Assembly: GCA_025716815.1 (NCBI GenBank)
Contig: JAIXMN010000041.1
Coordinates: forward strand, 62,001 to 126,000
Source: Dichotomocladium elegans
Lineage: Eukaryota; Mucoromycota; Mucoromycetes; Mucorales; Lichtheimiaceae
Direction of reading: 5' to 3'
DNA length: 64,000 bases
This document shows positions 1 to 11,650 of this stretch, in pieces; position 1 is the stretch's first letter, and each line of letters opens with the position of its first letter. Made by a program: the position numbers and the translations under genes. The notes under the pieces were generated by a model. It was not told where the DNA came from and searched no databases. It worked only from the letters and a program-made list of their open reading frames with translations.

Positions 1-1053
1 TGCCGAATCCTCGCGAAAACGACGATCACATACGCCGATATTGACGAGGCGCATGGGTTCCTCGAGCATTTTGTGCGCGGCTGCGAGCGGATATACGGTC
101 CTGAGATCATCACGCCTAATATGCATCTACATCTGCACTTACGCGAAGTGATCGAGGATTTTGGGCCTGTCTATGCGTTCTGGCTATTCAGCTTCGAACG
201 ATATAACGGGTTCATGAAAGCCGCAGCAACGAACCAAAAGGACTCTTTAGAGCTTACTTTTATGAAGCGCTTTATCGAGAAGACCAGCGCAGTCGACTTC
301 GTTCATCGTGAGGCCAGGCGCTTTTCCGGTAGGAATCTTGAGTTGCGCTTACTCTTGAAGATTGCTGGTCAATCTCGCACACTCCAGCAGCAAGCAGTCC
401 ATCCCCATTTCGAGCCACTTACGTTTGCGGCTTTATCCACAGACCCAGCAGTCAATGTCTTTGGATCGGAACCAATCCCACCGGATACAGCTGCGTCAAT
501 GCGTGATGGCAAAAAAGCGAACTTACTCGGCACCATTACCTACGAACTGCTGGTCCAGTTTTACCAGGCCAGCTATGGAGAGGAAGAAGTTCGCCATCTG
601 AACAATGCAGCACGCAGGCCGGCGTCATACGTTTTGCCTGAGATTGAGAAATTTAGAACCATCGAGATCTTTGGGCAAACGTACCGATCAGCAACAGCTC
701 GCTCAATCCGTGGTTCGCACATACAGGCATTGTTTCTTGACACAAGTAACCGTGTTGTTGCCTGGACTGGTCAAGTACAATTTTACTTTCGTCACGTCCT
801 TGTTGTGAACCGCATTCCGACCGTCCACTACTTCGCATTTGTCCATTGGTATCGTACCCATGCTTCAACACAGCGCTTTGCCGACGAAGGTCTCGAGGAA
901 TGGCGCAACAGCTTTATGAGTGAAGACCGCGATTGCATCTTACCCATACATAGAATCTTTTCCCAAGTTGCCATTGTTGCATATGGTCAGCAGCAAAACT
1001 CTGCAACTTCAAAGATCCTGGTTATTCCATTAGCACGCAGAATCACAGCGTAA
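1..1053 (+). CDS. Tnp2/CACTA-like transposase, C-terminal part (5' end outside window)
   Basis: The frame is open from base 1 and ends at the stop at 1051-1053, so this is the 3' part of a larger gene; the first in-frame GTG at 73 is not a real start. The peptide contains NMHLHLHLREVIEDFGP followed by AFWLFSFERYNG. That pattern is typical of the region downstream of the catalytic core in Tnp2-type (En/Spm-CACTA, Plavaka-like) transposases of fungi and plants. Such proteins excise and reinsert CACTA-type DNA transposons in the nucleus. I see no internal stop over about 350 codons. No terminal inverted repeat is visible on the right, so the element's end is unknown. The gene converges on the minus-strand gene ending at 1098, 45 bp away. 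The family call rests on motif memory, not a search. Confidence 0.6.
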   Translation, partial: CRILAKTTITYADIDEAHGFLEHFVRGCERIYGPEIITPNMHLHLHLREVIEDFGPVYAFWLFSFERYNGFMKAAATNQKDSLELTFMKRFIEKTSAVDFVHREARRFSGRNLELRLLLKIAGQSRTLQQQAVHPHFEPLTFAALSTDPAVNVFGSEPIPPDTAASMRDGKKANLLGTITYELLVQFYQASYGEEEVRHLNNAARRPASYVLPEIEKFRTIEIFGQTYRSATARSIRGSHIQALFLDTSNRVVAWTGQVQFYFRHVLVVNRIPTVHYFAFVHWYRTHASTQRFADEGLEEWRNSFMSEDRDCILPIHRIFSQVAIVAYGQQQNSATSKILVIPLARRITA

Positions 1054-1097
1054 TAAAGAAAGAGAAAAGTATGAATGGGGAATAGTCACTATTTTTT

Positions 1098-2084
1098 TTA
1101 CTTGGCCCAATCGGGCAAAACAGCCAGCACTTCTTCAGGGAGTACGGCCTGGTCGTCCTCAACTCTCTTCCTCTTAAGACTTTCCCGCGACTCCCTCTTT
1201 TTCCCTTGCTTTACCAGCAAGTCCAACTTTTCAAAGAACTCTGCTGCCTACAACATTACCGCATTCTTTCAGCGCAAACGTATAATGTCACCCAAACTAA
1301 GAATACCTTAACAGTTCTGTGCGCAGGTTTTTTGACCTCCACATTCCCATCGTCGTCAGAAATCTCTGGCGACATGCATTCACGCACAAGAAGACGCGAG
1401 CCACCGGGGAAGTCAGCCTCCAACGTGGCAGCATACTTCTCACAGGCTTCTTTGCGGCCCACGAGTTTCTGTATGTAACCTATGAGTATTTTAACTTATA
1501 AAGGGCCAACATAGTGGTTAATTACCTTCCACACTCGTTTGTTGCGTTTGCGCGTCTCGGCAACGGCTTTCTTCTGCGCTGGAGACAGCTTGAGAGCATC
1601 TTTCTGCCCAGAGAAAAAAGTGTGTATCTGGGAGCGTAGCTCCCGTGCACCAAGCACACAGCCGCCGACATGTCCAACGCAGTATGCGGCGATCGTTGCC
1701 GTCACCTCCTCATTGTGCGCACATCGAAACGAGCGATTGAAATCGTAACCTTGACCGGCAGAAAAGAGAGCATGCCGGTCATGGATGTTTCGCTAGCCAA
1801 CAGATATTAGACATGTTACAAAAGTTAAGTACATCAAATAATAAACGCACCACAACTCGTTCAACTCCAGGTTCGCGAGATACAGACGATGCAGCAGCGA
1901 CTGGTTGCTCTCTGGCCATGAGCGCAGACGACAAGTTGAGGAGCTGCTGCTCAATGGCCTGGTTCTTGGCCTTCAACCTGACCTGTTCGTCCTCCAGACG
2001 GCGAATATGCGAGAGCATATTGGACTGTTCGATGCTTTCGCCGTGTTCTTGGCGGCGCTGGGTGGTATTGCTATTGGAAAACAT
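1098..2084 (-). CDS. four-exon gene of unknown function
   Basis: Minus-strand model: exons 1851-2084, 1526-1792, 1307-1468 and 1098-1247. The introns, 58, 57 and 59 nt, begin GTGCGT, GTAATT and GTATTC and end CTAG, ACAG and GTAG. All junctions are phase 0 and the join gives 270 codons plus TAA with no internal stop. Exon 1 holds a Gln/Glu-rich stretch (about residues 18-45) with coiled-coil character. Exon 2 has a compact Cys/Gly region, and the last exon is basic (LKRKRVEDD) before an acidic tail. A TATA-like TTTAAATA lies about 115 bp upstream of the ATG, and a possible splice acceptor sits just before the ATG, so another 5' exon could exist. I recognise no domain. It may be a host gene or a second gene of the Tnp2-type element next door; the sequence does not decide. 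Confidence 0.6.
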
Positions 2085-2194
2085 CTACACAAAGATGAAG
2101 GGGCCAATTTCGCATGCAACCTTTTTTTTTGCTTACTTCTGAAATTTATTGTTTGGAGCAGAGATGGAAGATGGGTGCACATACGCAGTGAAGA

Positions 2195-2205
2195 CAGTAT
2201 TTAAA
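2195..2205 (-). promoter_or_regulatory. TATA-like element upstream of the four-exon gene
   Basis: Read on the minus strand, GCTTTAAATACT lies roughly 115 bp before the ATG at 2084. Spacing and composition fit a TATA box. It was identified by eye only. Confidence 0.35.
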
Positions 2206-2299
2206 GCGGGTGTCTGGTATGTTTATTTGTTTCATCATTTCTTTCCCTTTCTTTTCACTTCCTTCATACCGGGATCTTTGGACGACAACGCGTGTTCAT

Positions 2300-2990
2300 G
2301 TAAGGCTTCCTTCTTCCTAATGCTCTTTAACTTATGAACGGCTACAGGCGATTTGTTTCCATCGCATATTTTCTCCTATGAACGATGAGGTAAGTTTTCT
2401 TATGGAACAGATATATGAATCCTTACTCAAAGGTCAATTATTTTATTAGGTTCATTTCTGACTGTTCGATTAATCACAGGTAGGTTTACATATGTTGCTG
2501 CATCCACTGATTTATATGGGTGCTAACTGGTATCACACTTTTTTTAGATAAAGAAGACCACTATACTTTCTGTTATGACGAACTGTTATTCCGGTGTGCC
2601 TCCGGCATCTTACCTCATCTACATTTCCATCCTGTTGCACAACCTGCACTTCAACAGAAGCATCTGCCTCACTAGCTCTTTAGAATCCCATTTATCATTA
2701 TAGTAGCATTTATCACAGTAGTGTAGCTAAAAATGTCAACCATTTCATTTTGAAATAATAAAAAAAAGGTCGCGTTTCAATTGATACTTCTATCTGTTTC
2801 ATCGTCAGTATATAATTGTTTGCTGAGGGTTATTGATCAGCACCATAAACAAACGGGATTGCCGACCTGTTACTGTAAAAAGTTGTATAAAATAAAACAC
2901 GGACCTACCATTTATAACTGGTGTAACGGCCCCACTTTTTTCAAAAATAGATGAGACGGCAGCTGCGCCATGCTCCCCCCATTGACAGTT
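2300..2990. other. AT-rich intergenic stretch, no gene seen
   Basis: Short homopolymer tracts and no frame longer than about 60 codons. No repeat shared with other parts of the window was noticed. Confidence 0.5.
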
Positions 2991-2994
2991 TTTA

Positions 2995-3121
2995 GAGGAA
3001 TAAGGTACTTTATTCCTGCAGAACAGAAGTTCACTTCAGGAATAAGGTACTACCTTATTCTCTACCTTATTCCCAGGAATAAGTGAGGGAATAAGGTACT
3101 TTTTTACTACCTTATTCCTCC
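2995..3121. repeat. cluster of direct and inverted GGAATAAGGTA motifs
   Basis: GGAATAAGGTAC-like words occur on both strands, several times within about 125 bp. Neighbouring inverted copies (for example AATAAGGTACTACCTTATT) could form strong hairpins. The cluster lies about 50 bp before the first recognisable codons of the MULE-OTU gene, so it could be a terminal or subterminal transposon region or an independent foldback element. Confidence 0.6.
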
Positions 3122-3169
3122 TCCCAGGCGCAGTGTGTATCCATCAAAGACAGTGGTACCAAGAAAAAA

Positions 3170-6108
3170 ATGTCGTATTGCTATTTCGCATGCATTCATG
3201 GGGGACAACACCGTTTACGTAAACAAAGAGACAAGTATGACAGAGGTTACAAAAAATATCACCATACATTGAGCTAAATGAATATAGGCCCAGCGACGAA
3301 GAATGCGACAAGCAGAATGGATCTGCGTATCACTGCGTAAATGGTGTCGTCAAGAGATGGCCACTACGCTCTACGAAGAAGCTCGGCTGCCCCTGGAGGG
3401 TGTATGCGACCTGCAAGGAAGGAGAAGGGTGGACTGTCAGGAGAGAAAAATGCACTATTGACCACCATGAGAATCATGAACTGGCTACCAATCCCCTGGT
3501 GTACCCTAATGCTCGCAAACCCAGTGGTGCCACACAAGCAAAGATAGTGGAGATGGCCAGCAAAGGTGTCAAACCTGCGCAAATCCGCCGCCTGACATGT
3601 GACCTTAATGGAAACCCCACCATGATAACCAAGGATATATATAATATTCAGCAGAAAAGTACAAGAAATGATGGGTCCAACCAAGTTCAGCAGGTCCATG
3701 ATTATCTTTTAGCAAGAGGATATAAGCTTCGATATAAGGCATTAGACGGCGTCATGAACTCACTTTTTATCACCCATCCATCGTCAATTGAGCGCGCTAT
3801 TATCTTTCCAGAAGTTATCATCATTGATGCTACCTACAAGACCAATATCAACAAGATGCCATTTGTCAATATTGTCGGCGTAGACAACCTCGCATCAGTC
3901 AACAATGCACGGGCTCCACGCACCTTTTTCATTGCCGCAGCATTACTTTCAGATGAAAAAGAGATATCATACAAATGGATCTTAGAGACATTTCAATCTG
4001 TAGTATTGTTGAATACTGCTCACATTGAAATCAGACCAGGGCTATTTGTAACAGACGACGACAAGGCTTTGCGCGCTGCACTTCACGCTGTTTTCCCATC
4101 GATACCGCATATCCTTTGCGGCTGGCATATAAGCAACAACTTTAGAGCCCGTGCTGTCAAATGTTTTAATGATGAAGACCTTCAGAGATACCAAGACACT
4201 GTATCAAGAATGATCTATGGGCGAGAAGTTGACATATTTGACTCTGCCGTCGAAGTATACCGCGATTTGATTATTGGTACCAAAAAATCGGAAGAGCTTG
4301 ACAACTACATCAATGGGTATGTGCTCTTGACCAAAAGATATCCATGTAGTAATCATCAACTACTTTAGGCTTTTGTCATATAAGGAAATGTGGGGAGGTC
4401 CATGGGCCGAGAAACACCTGCACCTTGGGACCAGGACTACCCAAAGGGTTGAGGGCGCTCATTGGGGACTGAAGCAAATTCTATCGACCTCTGGTGGAAT
4501 AATGAAGTTGATCCACAGCATGCATGAATGGCTTACAAAGCATGTAAGAAGATTTTGTATGGATATAAAATTTTTCTCACAGTTTCCAAATCTATGTACA
4601 GGACTTGGACAGGCATACAAGCTATAACAAAGAAGTTTTAACGCGAATCATATACAAGGATAATGACCAATGTGTTGACATAGCAATGACTAGAGCTCTC
4701 AGCAAACTACAAGGAGTTATATGCCAGTTCGCAATTATAAACATTCAACAGGAACTGTACAAGTCTTGGGAGCTTGACCCTGATGAAAAAGACCCTGATT
4801 GCAGTTGCAAGTATTGCATCAACTACAAGTTGCCTTGTCGCAATACTCTTCCACAGAAAGGGAATCTTGTAGAGCCATACACGATTTCACGCCGATGGCA
4901 TTTAAGGAGCGCCGTACCATCTGAACAAGGTATTGAAATAATTTTTAGATATTCTGCGCTGATACTGATCTATTGGGGCAGGACGACTCGATATGCTTCC
5001 ACTCAGTGATATAAATTTCACACCGATAGTGGAAAGATACAACAGCGCCAAATGCGCCCTTGATAAATTATTCCTCGCCTGCTGTGATGATCAACAACGC
5101 TCAGACCTTATATGTGCCCTAGAAGAACTCACAAATTCATTCAAGCCGCACAATATCGATCAGCTCGAATTTCCTAACAGCGTAAAGACCAAGGGCCGCC
5201 CAAAGGGCACGAAAGGGGCACGACTTCCTTCCGGCTTCGAAATAGCAGAGAAAGAGGAGAAGAACCCTAGACAGAATGTCGCAGCTAATGATACGTCGTT
5301 GTCAAAAAAGAGGAACCGTAATTTAAAGTATGAAGACGACGACCTTTGGCACTTTCCGTTAACCAAGAAGCAGAAACTACGGTAAATATTGATACACTGT
5401 ACTTCAATACCATCATCACTAAGATTTCTTGATTTTTTATTGTAACATTTCAGCAGTGAAGGCATGCCGCAGCTACATCCTGATTTGCCTGCAGATGCTA
5501 TTGTCAGTGAAGTTCCAATCGATGCTGATGGATGGTGTGGTTTTAGAACAGTTGCCTATGTCCAACTTGGTTCCCAGGATCTCTATATTGAGGCGAAATC
5601 GCGTATGTATCAATATCTTGTTGATAATCGCGACCATTGTAAACGTGTCGTATGTTTGTCTTCAGAGGATGAGCTTCAAAGGCTTATTACGAGGATGTCA
5701 TATGGGATTACAGACGAGACAAGGGCACTAGGTAATCAAAGCTGTCCGCAAAAGTACTGGTTCGAAGCATCAGTAGATTGCCAGCTTGCTGCCGAGACTT
5801 TTAACCGCCCTATTGCCACTTTTTCATCAGGTGGACAATATCATTATCCATCGCGCCTCTATTTACCGTTCCAGCTACCACCAAAGACCAAGCTTCCGCC
5901 TATTGTAATGCACTACATCAGTAATTGCCATTGGGAAACGGTGCAGCTCAAGCCATCAATCAAGATTGAATGGCCTCCTACATTTAATCATGCAGCCAGA
6001 TGGATGGAACAAGGGCTCCCTGATCACTACAAAACCATCTGGAGGCACCTACATATCAAGAAGTCATCCAAAGTGGGCAAACAGCCAGATGTCATCATTA
6101 TCGATTAA
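3170..6108 (+). CDS. MULE transposase fused to OTU-like cysteine protease (five exons)
   Basis: Proposed exons: about 3241-4316, 4369-4543, 4602-4929, 4982-5381 and 5454-6108. The introns are 52, 58, 52 and 72 nt with donors GTATGT, GTAAGA, GTATTG and GTAAAT, and the joins keep one frame to TAA at 6106. Order of parts: a FAR1-like Cys/His region, GCPWRV then H-x3-H; a MULE DDE core with IIIDATYKTN (D), LFVTDDDKAL (D), HILCGWH and TQRVEGAHWGLK (E); a SWIM-like CSC-x10-C whose final His is Asn; an AT-hook-like KGRPKGTKG; and a C-terminal OTU-type domain with DGWCGFR (Cys) and SNCHWE (His). MULE proteins cut and paste Mutator-like DNA; the OTU part would be a papain-fold protease or deubiquitinase. 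The extreme N-terminus reads from ATG 3170 in another frame (FACIHGG) and changes frame near 3275, so a frameshift or missed intron exists there. Confidence 0.8.
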
Positions 6109-6726
6109 CATGCCTTTAGCTATATTTAAATATCAACATTTTACGTAACTCTCTTTCACACTATAAACCCTATCTTGGGCCAACAAAACTCAATGCGTTT
6201 ATAGTCTGTTTTCTCTAAGATGTTGGTCCATCAGATTGCAATTATTGGGCCATGAATCAATCGACGACGTTCATCCTGCTGACTTCAGAATTCTCCATAT
6301 GTTCATGTCGTTAATCAATTCAATATGTAAGTAAGGTAAATGATGGATCGATCTATCTTCGACCAAAGGGTACTCTTCTTTTTGACAGTACTTTGCGGCA
6401 TTTCTTATGATAATGAAGTGGTTGGCCAGCTCAGTAAAACATATATCGAAATCATAAATTGCCTACAACTTTAGAATCTCAAGTAGATGTTGGCCTGTGG
6501 CATTGTTAACGACAGTCTAGAAAATTCTCAAGCACTTTATATACTACATACTGGAGACAAGTGCTACAATGGCTATTACCTTGCCAACCGCCCTTACAGA
6601 GATTCAGCGTAGTATGTATCAATACTGGTTGCTATCAATGACTGTACACATAGTACATCTATTAAATGATATATGTCAAACAAGGTGCGCTAGGTGGGCA
6701 ATCCACTGTCTGATAACTAATATATC
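6109..6726. other. non-coding stretch between the two MULE genes
   Basis: No frame above about 60 codons. It probably contains the 3' end of the MULE-OTU element; no feature can be assigned. Confidence 0.4.
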
Positions 6727-6841
6727 TTTCCGTGTACGTTGTCTCTGATTTTCCGTGCACGTTCAAAATGGGTATACTAAAGTGCCCAAAAATTTTCCGT
6801 GTACGTAGTCATTTTTTTCCGTGTACGTAGTAATTCCCATA
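6727..6841. repeat. array of TTTTCCGTGTACGTAGT-type units
   Basis: Four imperfect copies of TTTCCGTG(T/C)ACGT occur within about 115 bp, the last followed by AGTAATTCCCATA. A diverged version of the same array with the same final AGTAATTCCCATA is at 25774-25912. Such arrays are common at the ends of Mutator-like elements. Read from the right it begins GGGAATTACTACGTACACGG, so it may be the right end of the MULE-OTU element or the left flank of the next MULE. Confidence 0.5.
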
Positions 6842-6990
6842 AATTGTAATAGAAGGTATTTGTATTATTACAGTACAAAATGCTTTCAAATATGTGCTTC
6901 CTCAATAGAACGTATGTATGAACGGTGCTGTGCCTGGCTTTCATTTCTCTGTCCTCTTTCCACTCCGTTTGCATTACGTGTCTAATTACA

Positions 6991-9512
6991 ATGTCAGCAA
7001 TCAACAACTCATCTGCCATTTCTCGTGCGATCGCGAGTTTGCGATCTATCGGCAATCGCGATCAGATGCCACGATTCTCTGATGAGCATCCAGCTATGGT
7101 TTCGATTCGGCGCAACGAAATCAAGGCGTGGCTGGAAGGCCAAGAAGTACTTTTTGGCTGTACTTTTTACAATCGCACTTCGTCGCATTCACGTACCAGC
7201 AATGCGAGATTCTTATCACGCTTCGGGAATCATGACGGAACGCCCATGGTTATTCAAAGGGAGGGGGAAACAACCCGACCTGAGAGCCAAGTTCGCAGGG
7301 GGCGACCTCATGATATCAGTTTTCACGAGGTACCCCAATGGAAGTGTAGTTAGAAAACACTCTAATAAATAATTTGCCTCAAGGTGTATATTTGCCACAG
7401 AGCAGGTACCCCGAAGACTACGACTCTAAACGGCACAAATCCGCCAAAACGACGCAAGGCTGCCCCATTGCCTTGTGGTTGCAAATCGAAAATTTATATT
7501 CGCGCCCATGAAAGTAATCCTGATGAAGCTATCATTGAATATCATTGGCAGCATGATGGTCATAACCCAGGATCAATCGAAGACATGCGCACCGCCCCGC
7601 TTCAGCGTAGTCTACGTCGTTTAGTTCATGATTTAGTGGAGTCCCATCTTGATTGGAAGTCTATCAAAGCAATGCTGAGGATCGACAATATGCAATTGGA
7701 CGAAATACTCCTCCGAGAATGTCAAGACCTGCCGCAGTCAGTGCGGATTACATACAATGTTGTAAAATATGCGATTGACAAGAGACTCCGCTGCCGGGCG
7801 TTTCTTGATCAAGAAATGACCCGCAGCCTACAACAATGGGGCACGAAAATTGCTGGTTCTCGTGGTCTATACCTGCATGAACAGCTTGACGATATTGAGG
7901 AAGGGGCATTCCTATTCGGTTTTATGTCTGAATGGCAAATTCAGGTGAGTGCTTTCTACTTGAACACATTATTCTTTCTCACCTGTGGTATAAGATTGGT
8001 AGGGAGTGTGGCGATCTTGTTTGCATGGATTCCACCCATAAAACATGTGTTGGGCGGAACGGAGAAGCATGCTTTTTGTATACCTTGGTTAGCCAGTCGC
8101 ACATCACTGGGAAAGGCGTGCCAATTTGCTGGATGATCACAAACACCGAATCACAACATCCTATTAAGCATTGGCTTAAGTGGCTGAAGGATACACACTC
8201 TTTTTTGCCAAGGAAGATTATGATCGACAATTCGAGAACAGAAATGGCTGGCATCCATGGGGCCTATGGGACTAATGATGTGGATGTTTTGATTTGTCAC
8301 TGGCATATCCTTCGCGCGTGGAGAAAGCAGATCAGAACAAAGATCAGAGTCTTAGAAGGCATGCGTCGCCCAGCAGAAGAAGTGAAAGCGAAGCGCGAAC
8401 GCGGATTTGAGCATCTAGTTGCAACGATGTTTGCAGAATCACCATCACTTTTCGAGGCGAAGTATGATTGTTTTTGTCACTGGGTTCAAGAGAATGAAGG
8501 CCAATGGGATGTTGCCGGGATCTTAGTCTATTTTGATGAGCATTACTTATGCAACAAAGAACAATGGAGCCGTGCTTGGAGATCGGTAATTTAAGTCCAT
8601 TGCTTAACTTCTCACGATCTCATTTAGCTTCTGCATTTAGGGTCATTATCATACTGATACAAATAACTATGTTGAAAGTTGGCACCGACTTTTGAAAGAA
8701 GGCTATCTGGGGAGGATGGCTGGACAACGCGCGGATGTATTAGTACATATCCTATGGGATATGGTATTGCCTGACTTTAAAACAGACCACGTCCGCTGCG
8801 AGTTTCAATTTCAGTTAATTCACAGGAACCAAGCCGATCAAAGGCGATACAACGCTGCACAACAAATACCAGGCACGTTCTTATACCTCTATTCGACGCT
8901 GAACACTTACATCCAGTGATAAATAGATCATACTGCTCAGCAGCTAGTGAATCGACAAGGCAACAACGTTGTTGTACAGTCATTCACAGATCCAGAAAGG
9001 GAATATACCATTACTCTTGCAATTGACGACTCAAATACAATGCTGTCATGCTCTTGTCAAGATTTCCAGGTGTCTGGATCGATATGCAAGCACATGTATC
9101 TTGTAAACCGCGTCGAGGGAATCCTGTTCCCAGAAAGTATTCGTGCTATCCGACAGCCATCACCACCTTCCACTTCCAGACCTTCAAATCCAACGACTTT
9201 CGAAGAAGCCAATGCAAATGTTCTTGCAGATAACAATGTTGAATTCCTTGAGGCTTTGGAAAGGTGAATTACTTCTCATGCAGACATATAGCTGTCATAC
9301 TCAGTGGATTCTTCTGTCATAGATTGAGGAGCGCAGCACAACAACTAGATCAGGAAACTCTCGCGATACATAATAGCAGAGGCAGCATGTATAACCACTC
9401 AGATATTGCACTTCTCAACGCAGCTGCTACACAAATCAATCAAGTTTTCTCAAACTTGAAAGATGCACAAAACCAAATTCGCAGTTTGCATGGACGTCAA
9501 CGCAGAACGTAA
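6991..9512 (+). CDS. MULE transposase with SWIM zinc finger (multi-exon)
   Basis: Best-supported introns are 7945-7994 (GTGAGT...AAG), 8586-8640 (GTAATT...TTTAG) and 9264-9322 (GTGAAT...ATAG). The exon joins keep frame and end at 9510-9512. Proposed 5' introns 7160-7199 and 7346-7383 are short and less certain, and one more junction near 8880-8943 is unresolved. The DDE core shows LVCMDSTHKT (D), IMIDNSRTEM (D), LICHWHILRAW (C/H pair) and NNYVESWHRLLK (E). A SWIM finger follows: CSC-x10-CKH around 9052-9090. The C-terminal tail is predicted coiled (NAAATQINQVF). The product would be a Mutator-type nuclear cut-and-paste transposase. It differs strongly from the neighbouring MULE-OTU protein and lacks any protease domain. 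The gene may be intact, or broken once at the unresolved junction. Confidence 0.72.
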
Positions 9513-10257
9513 ATGCAGCATCTCCAAGGAAAGCAATATCCTACATATAATAAAAATATCCTCAGTATGAAGCGACAGCTTGCTCATTGGCGTAATTCGA
9601 TCATACAAACCACATTGAACGCATTGTTTAACCACCCTACTTGCCGGTGATTACGCAGTCCAAGATCGCACTCCTGGCACATCTGGCATTCCGTTACATT
9701 CCTTACATTCCTGACATTTTCTTCCAATCCTTGCGTCAATTACAAATGTGCGAAGTTCCATTACTCTTTTACAACTGTTCAGTTGTTCTAATTAGTTTGG
9801 AGTACATGCAATCTGATTTTACAAAGTCTGCGCAAGACTTACAAGAAATAAGTAACAATTCCAGATCGATCAACTGCAATGCCGACATCTACAGAGCGTG
9901 ATGCTACTGACACCGAATCTTCGGGGAACATTGCTCGTTCTTTGTGCACATGGCAATCTTTGTTTGCTTTGCGGGAGGCGGTGAAGCTAATGCCAATTGT
10001 ACAAAACTGCAGGCCTGAATTATGCGAAATAACGTGATTATGAGAAAGCACTCGTCAAGATGATAGACATTTGCTTGCAGGAATATTCTTGATGCTGAAT
10101 CTTGAAGGGGAATCCACCCATTCCACTACAGATGGCAGGCGGTTCGTAATTAGAAAAGGCGTAAGACCGAAATTACTGAATTGGACAGAGATGCACGCAT
10201 GATGTGGAAATGACACGCTACTAATTTCAAACTTATTAGTCTCTGCGCGAGCCATTA
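9513..10257. other. non-coding stretch before LTIR-1
   Basis: No convincing reading frame. It ends in the TA dinucleotide (10256-10257) that is the left target duplication of the long-TIR element. Confidence 0.4.
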
Positions 10258-11650
10258 CAGGTCTTTTCAGAAGAAGTTTCCCATCTCGCACGCAAGGTGG
10301 TTGGTCTGGATCGGATGGTGGTTTTTTGGGGATGGGTCAGTGGGAGGCGGAGTGAGCCAAGGTGGGGGGGAAGGTTCTGTCATGTGGTGGGCAAAATTTT
10401 TTGGGTGGTGGGTGAAGGCAGGGGAGCTGGAGAAAAATGGCAGGGCAAAAAAATTTTTCTCGTTTGACTCGGTGGTGGTCAAACGCAACTTTGACGGTTG
10501 GTCGCCTCAGCAATGGTGGTTGCCGGAAAAATTTTCGTGGAGGATAAAGGGAGGCAAAGTGGCGATTTAAGAGTCAGACGCTCGTTGATCTTTTTCTTGT
10601 ACTCAGTGCTTGGAGAAGCTCCGTTGTGCAGCACATCCGCAATAGTCGTTGGTGGGGCTGAGGTAGTGGCGGTTTAGGAAGGGAAGTGGTTTAATGCGAC
10701 TGTATGACGGACCGTGGTGTATCTCCGCGGCCACGAACACAGCAGATGCCCCTTCTTCCCCGAAGGGCTTTAAGGTCAGAAAGTATAAAGGTAAAGCCAG
10801 ACGAAACGCGCACTTTTTTTTGTTACAAAGGTCCGTTTGTTTGAGTGTGACAAAAGGAACCATAAAAGAAAAGCAGCCAGACATTTTTTTATGGGATAGT
10901 GGCGAGGAGGACACTCCAACCGATTTTTATTCAAAGAAAAAAGAGAAAGCGAGAAGGCAAAGAAATGGCTCATCTGCAGAGAGCATCAGGAGGAAGAAGC
11001 AATTGTTCTTGAAAGAGGACTGGGAAAGAAGCGGCTCGTCAAAAGACAACGGGAAAAATTCCAGGCCGTACAAGAGGGGCCTGCATTTCTTTTCTGTTCG
11101 ACCATTGTTCCTAAAAACCGCAACACCGAATTCAAGCGCCCGCAATGCCACTGTTCTTCAAGCCGACAGCAGCATCAAATTCGTACTGCGAAACTCGGGA
11201 TGGGCTCAAGCATTAGCGCAAGTCATTGAGTGAGAACAACTTTCTGCAATTGACTAGCCGTTGAACGATTAGCAAGCTTGATTTGGTCCTGCGTTGCCGA
11301 GGCCAAGTAACCATAGTAGCAATTGCAAAGTGGGAGAAGAATATAAATGCCACGAATGGATCGTATACTAAGAATTGCTAAAGGATTCGTGCGAAAAGTT
11401 GGTTTCAACGTTGAAGTCCTGTGCTGCGCTCGTCCTTCGAACTGCCTTGTTGCTTTTGAAAAAAAATTTTCTCGCGAACTCTCGAACGCACCTATTCCGC
11501 TTTCCATTTTACGAAGCTCAGCATCACGAAACGATTATCACTTATTCTCGTCATTAGCCTGATCCAACCGCTTCAGATTTGTTCAATCACAGTAGTGCGA
11601 TCCGCGGTTACCAGCTTTCGTAACCAATCTTTCGTCAATCTTTCTGCAAG
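10258..11650. repeat. LTIR-1 left terminal inverted repeat
   Basis: 1393 bp, reverse complement of 13806-15198. It contains a Gly/Trp-coding-looking G-rich stretch, a TATA-like AATATAAATG at 11339-11348 directed into the element, and frames that are mirrored in the right arm. Those frames are not conserved in the homologous LTIR-2 arm, so I do not call them genes. Confidence 0.9.

Noticed and set aside
10694..11233. 179-codon frame in the LTIR-1 arm, mirrored at 14223-14762
   Set aside because: The homologous LTIR-2 arm breaks this frame after about 25 codons and the composition is that of a non-coding repeat. Its presence in both arms is only due to the inverted repeat.
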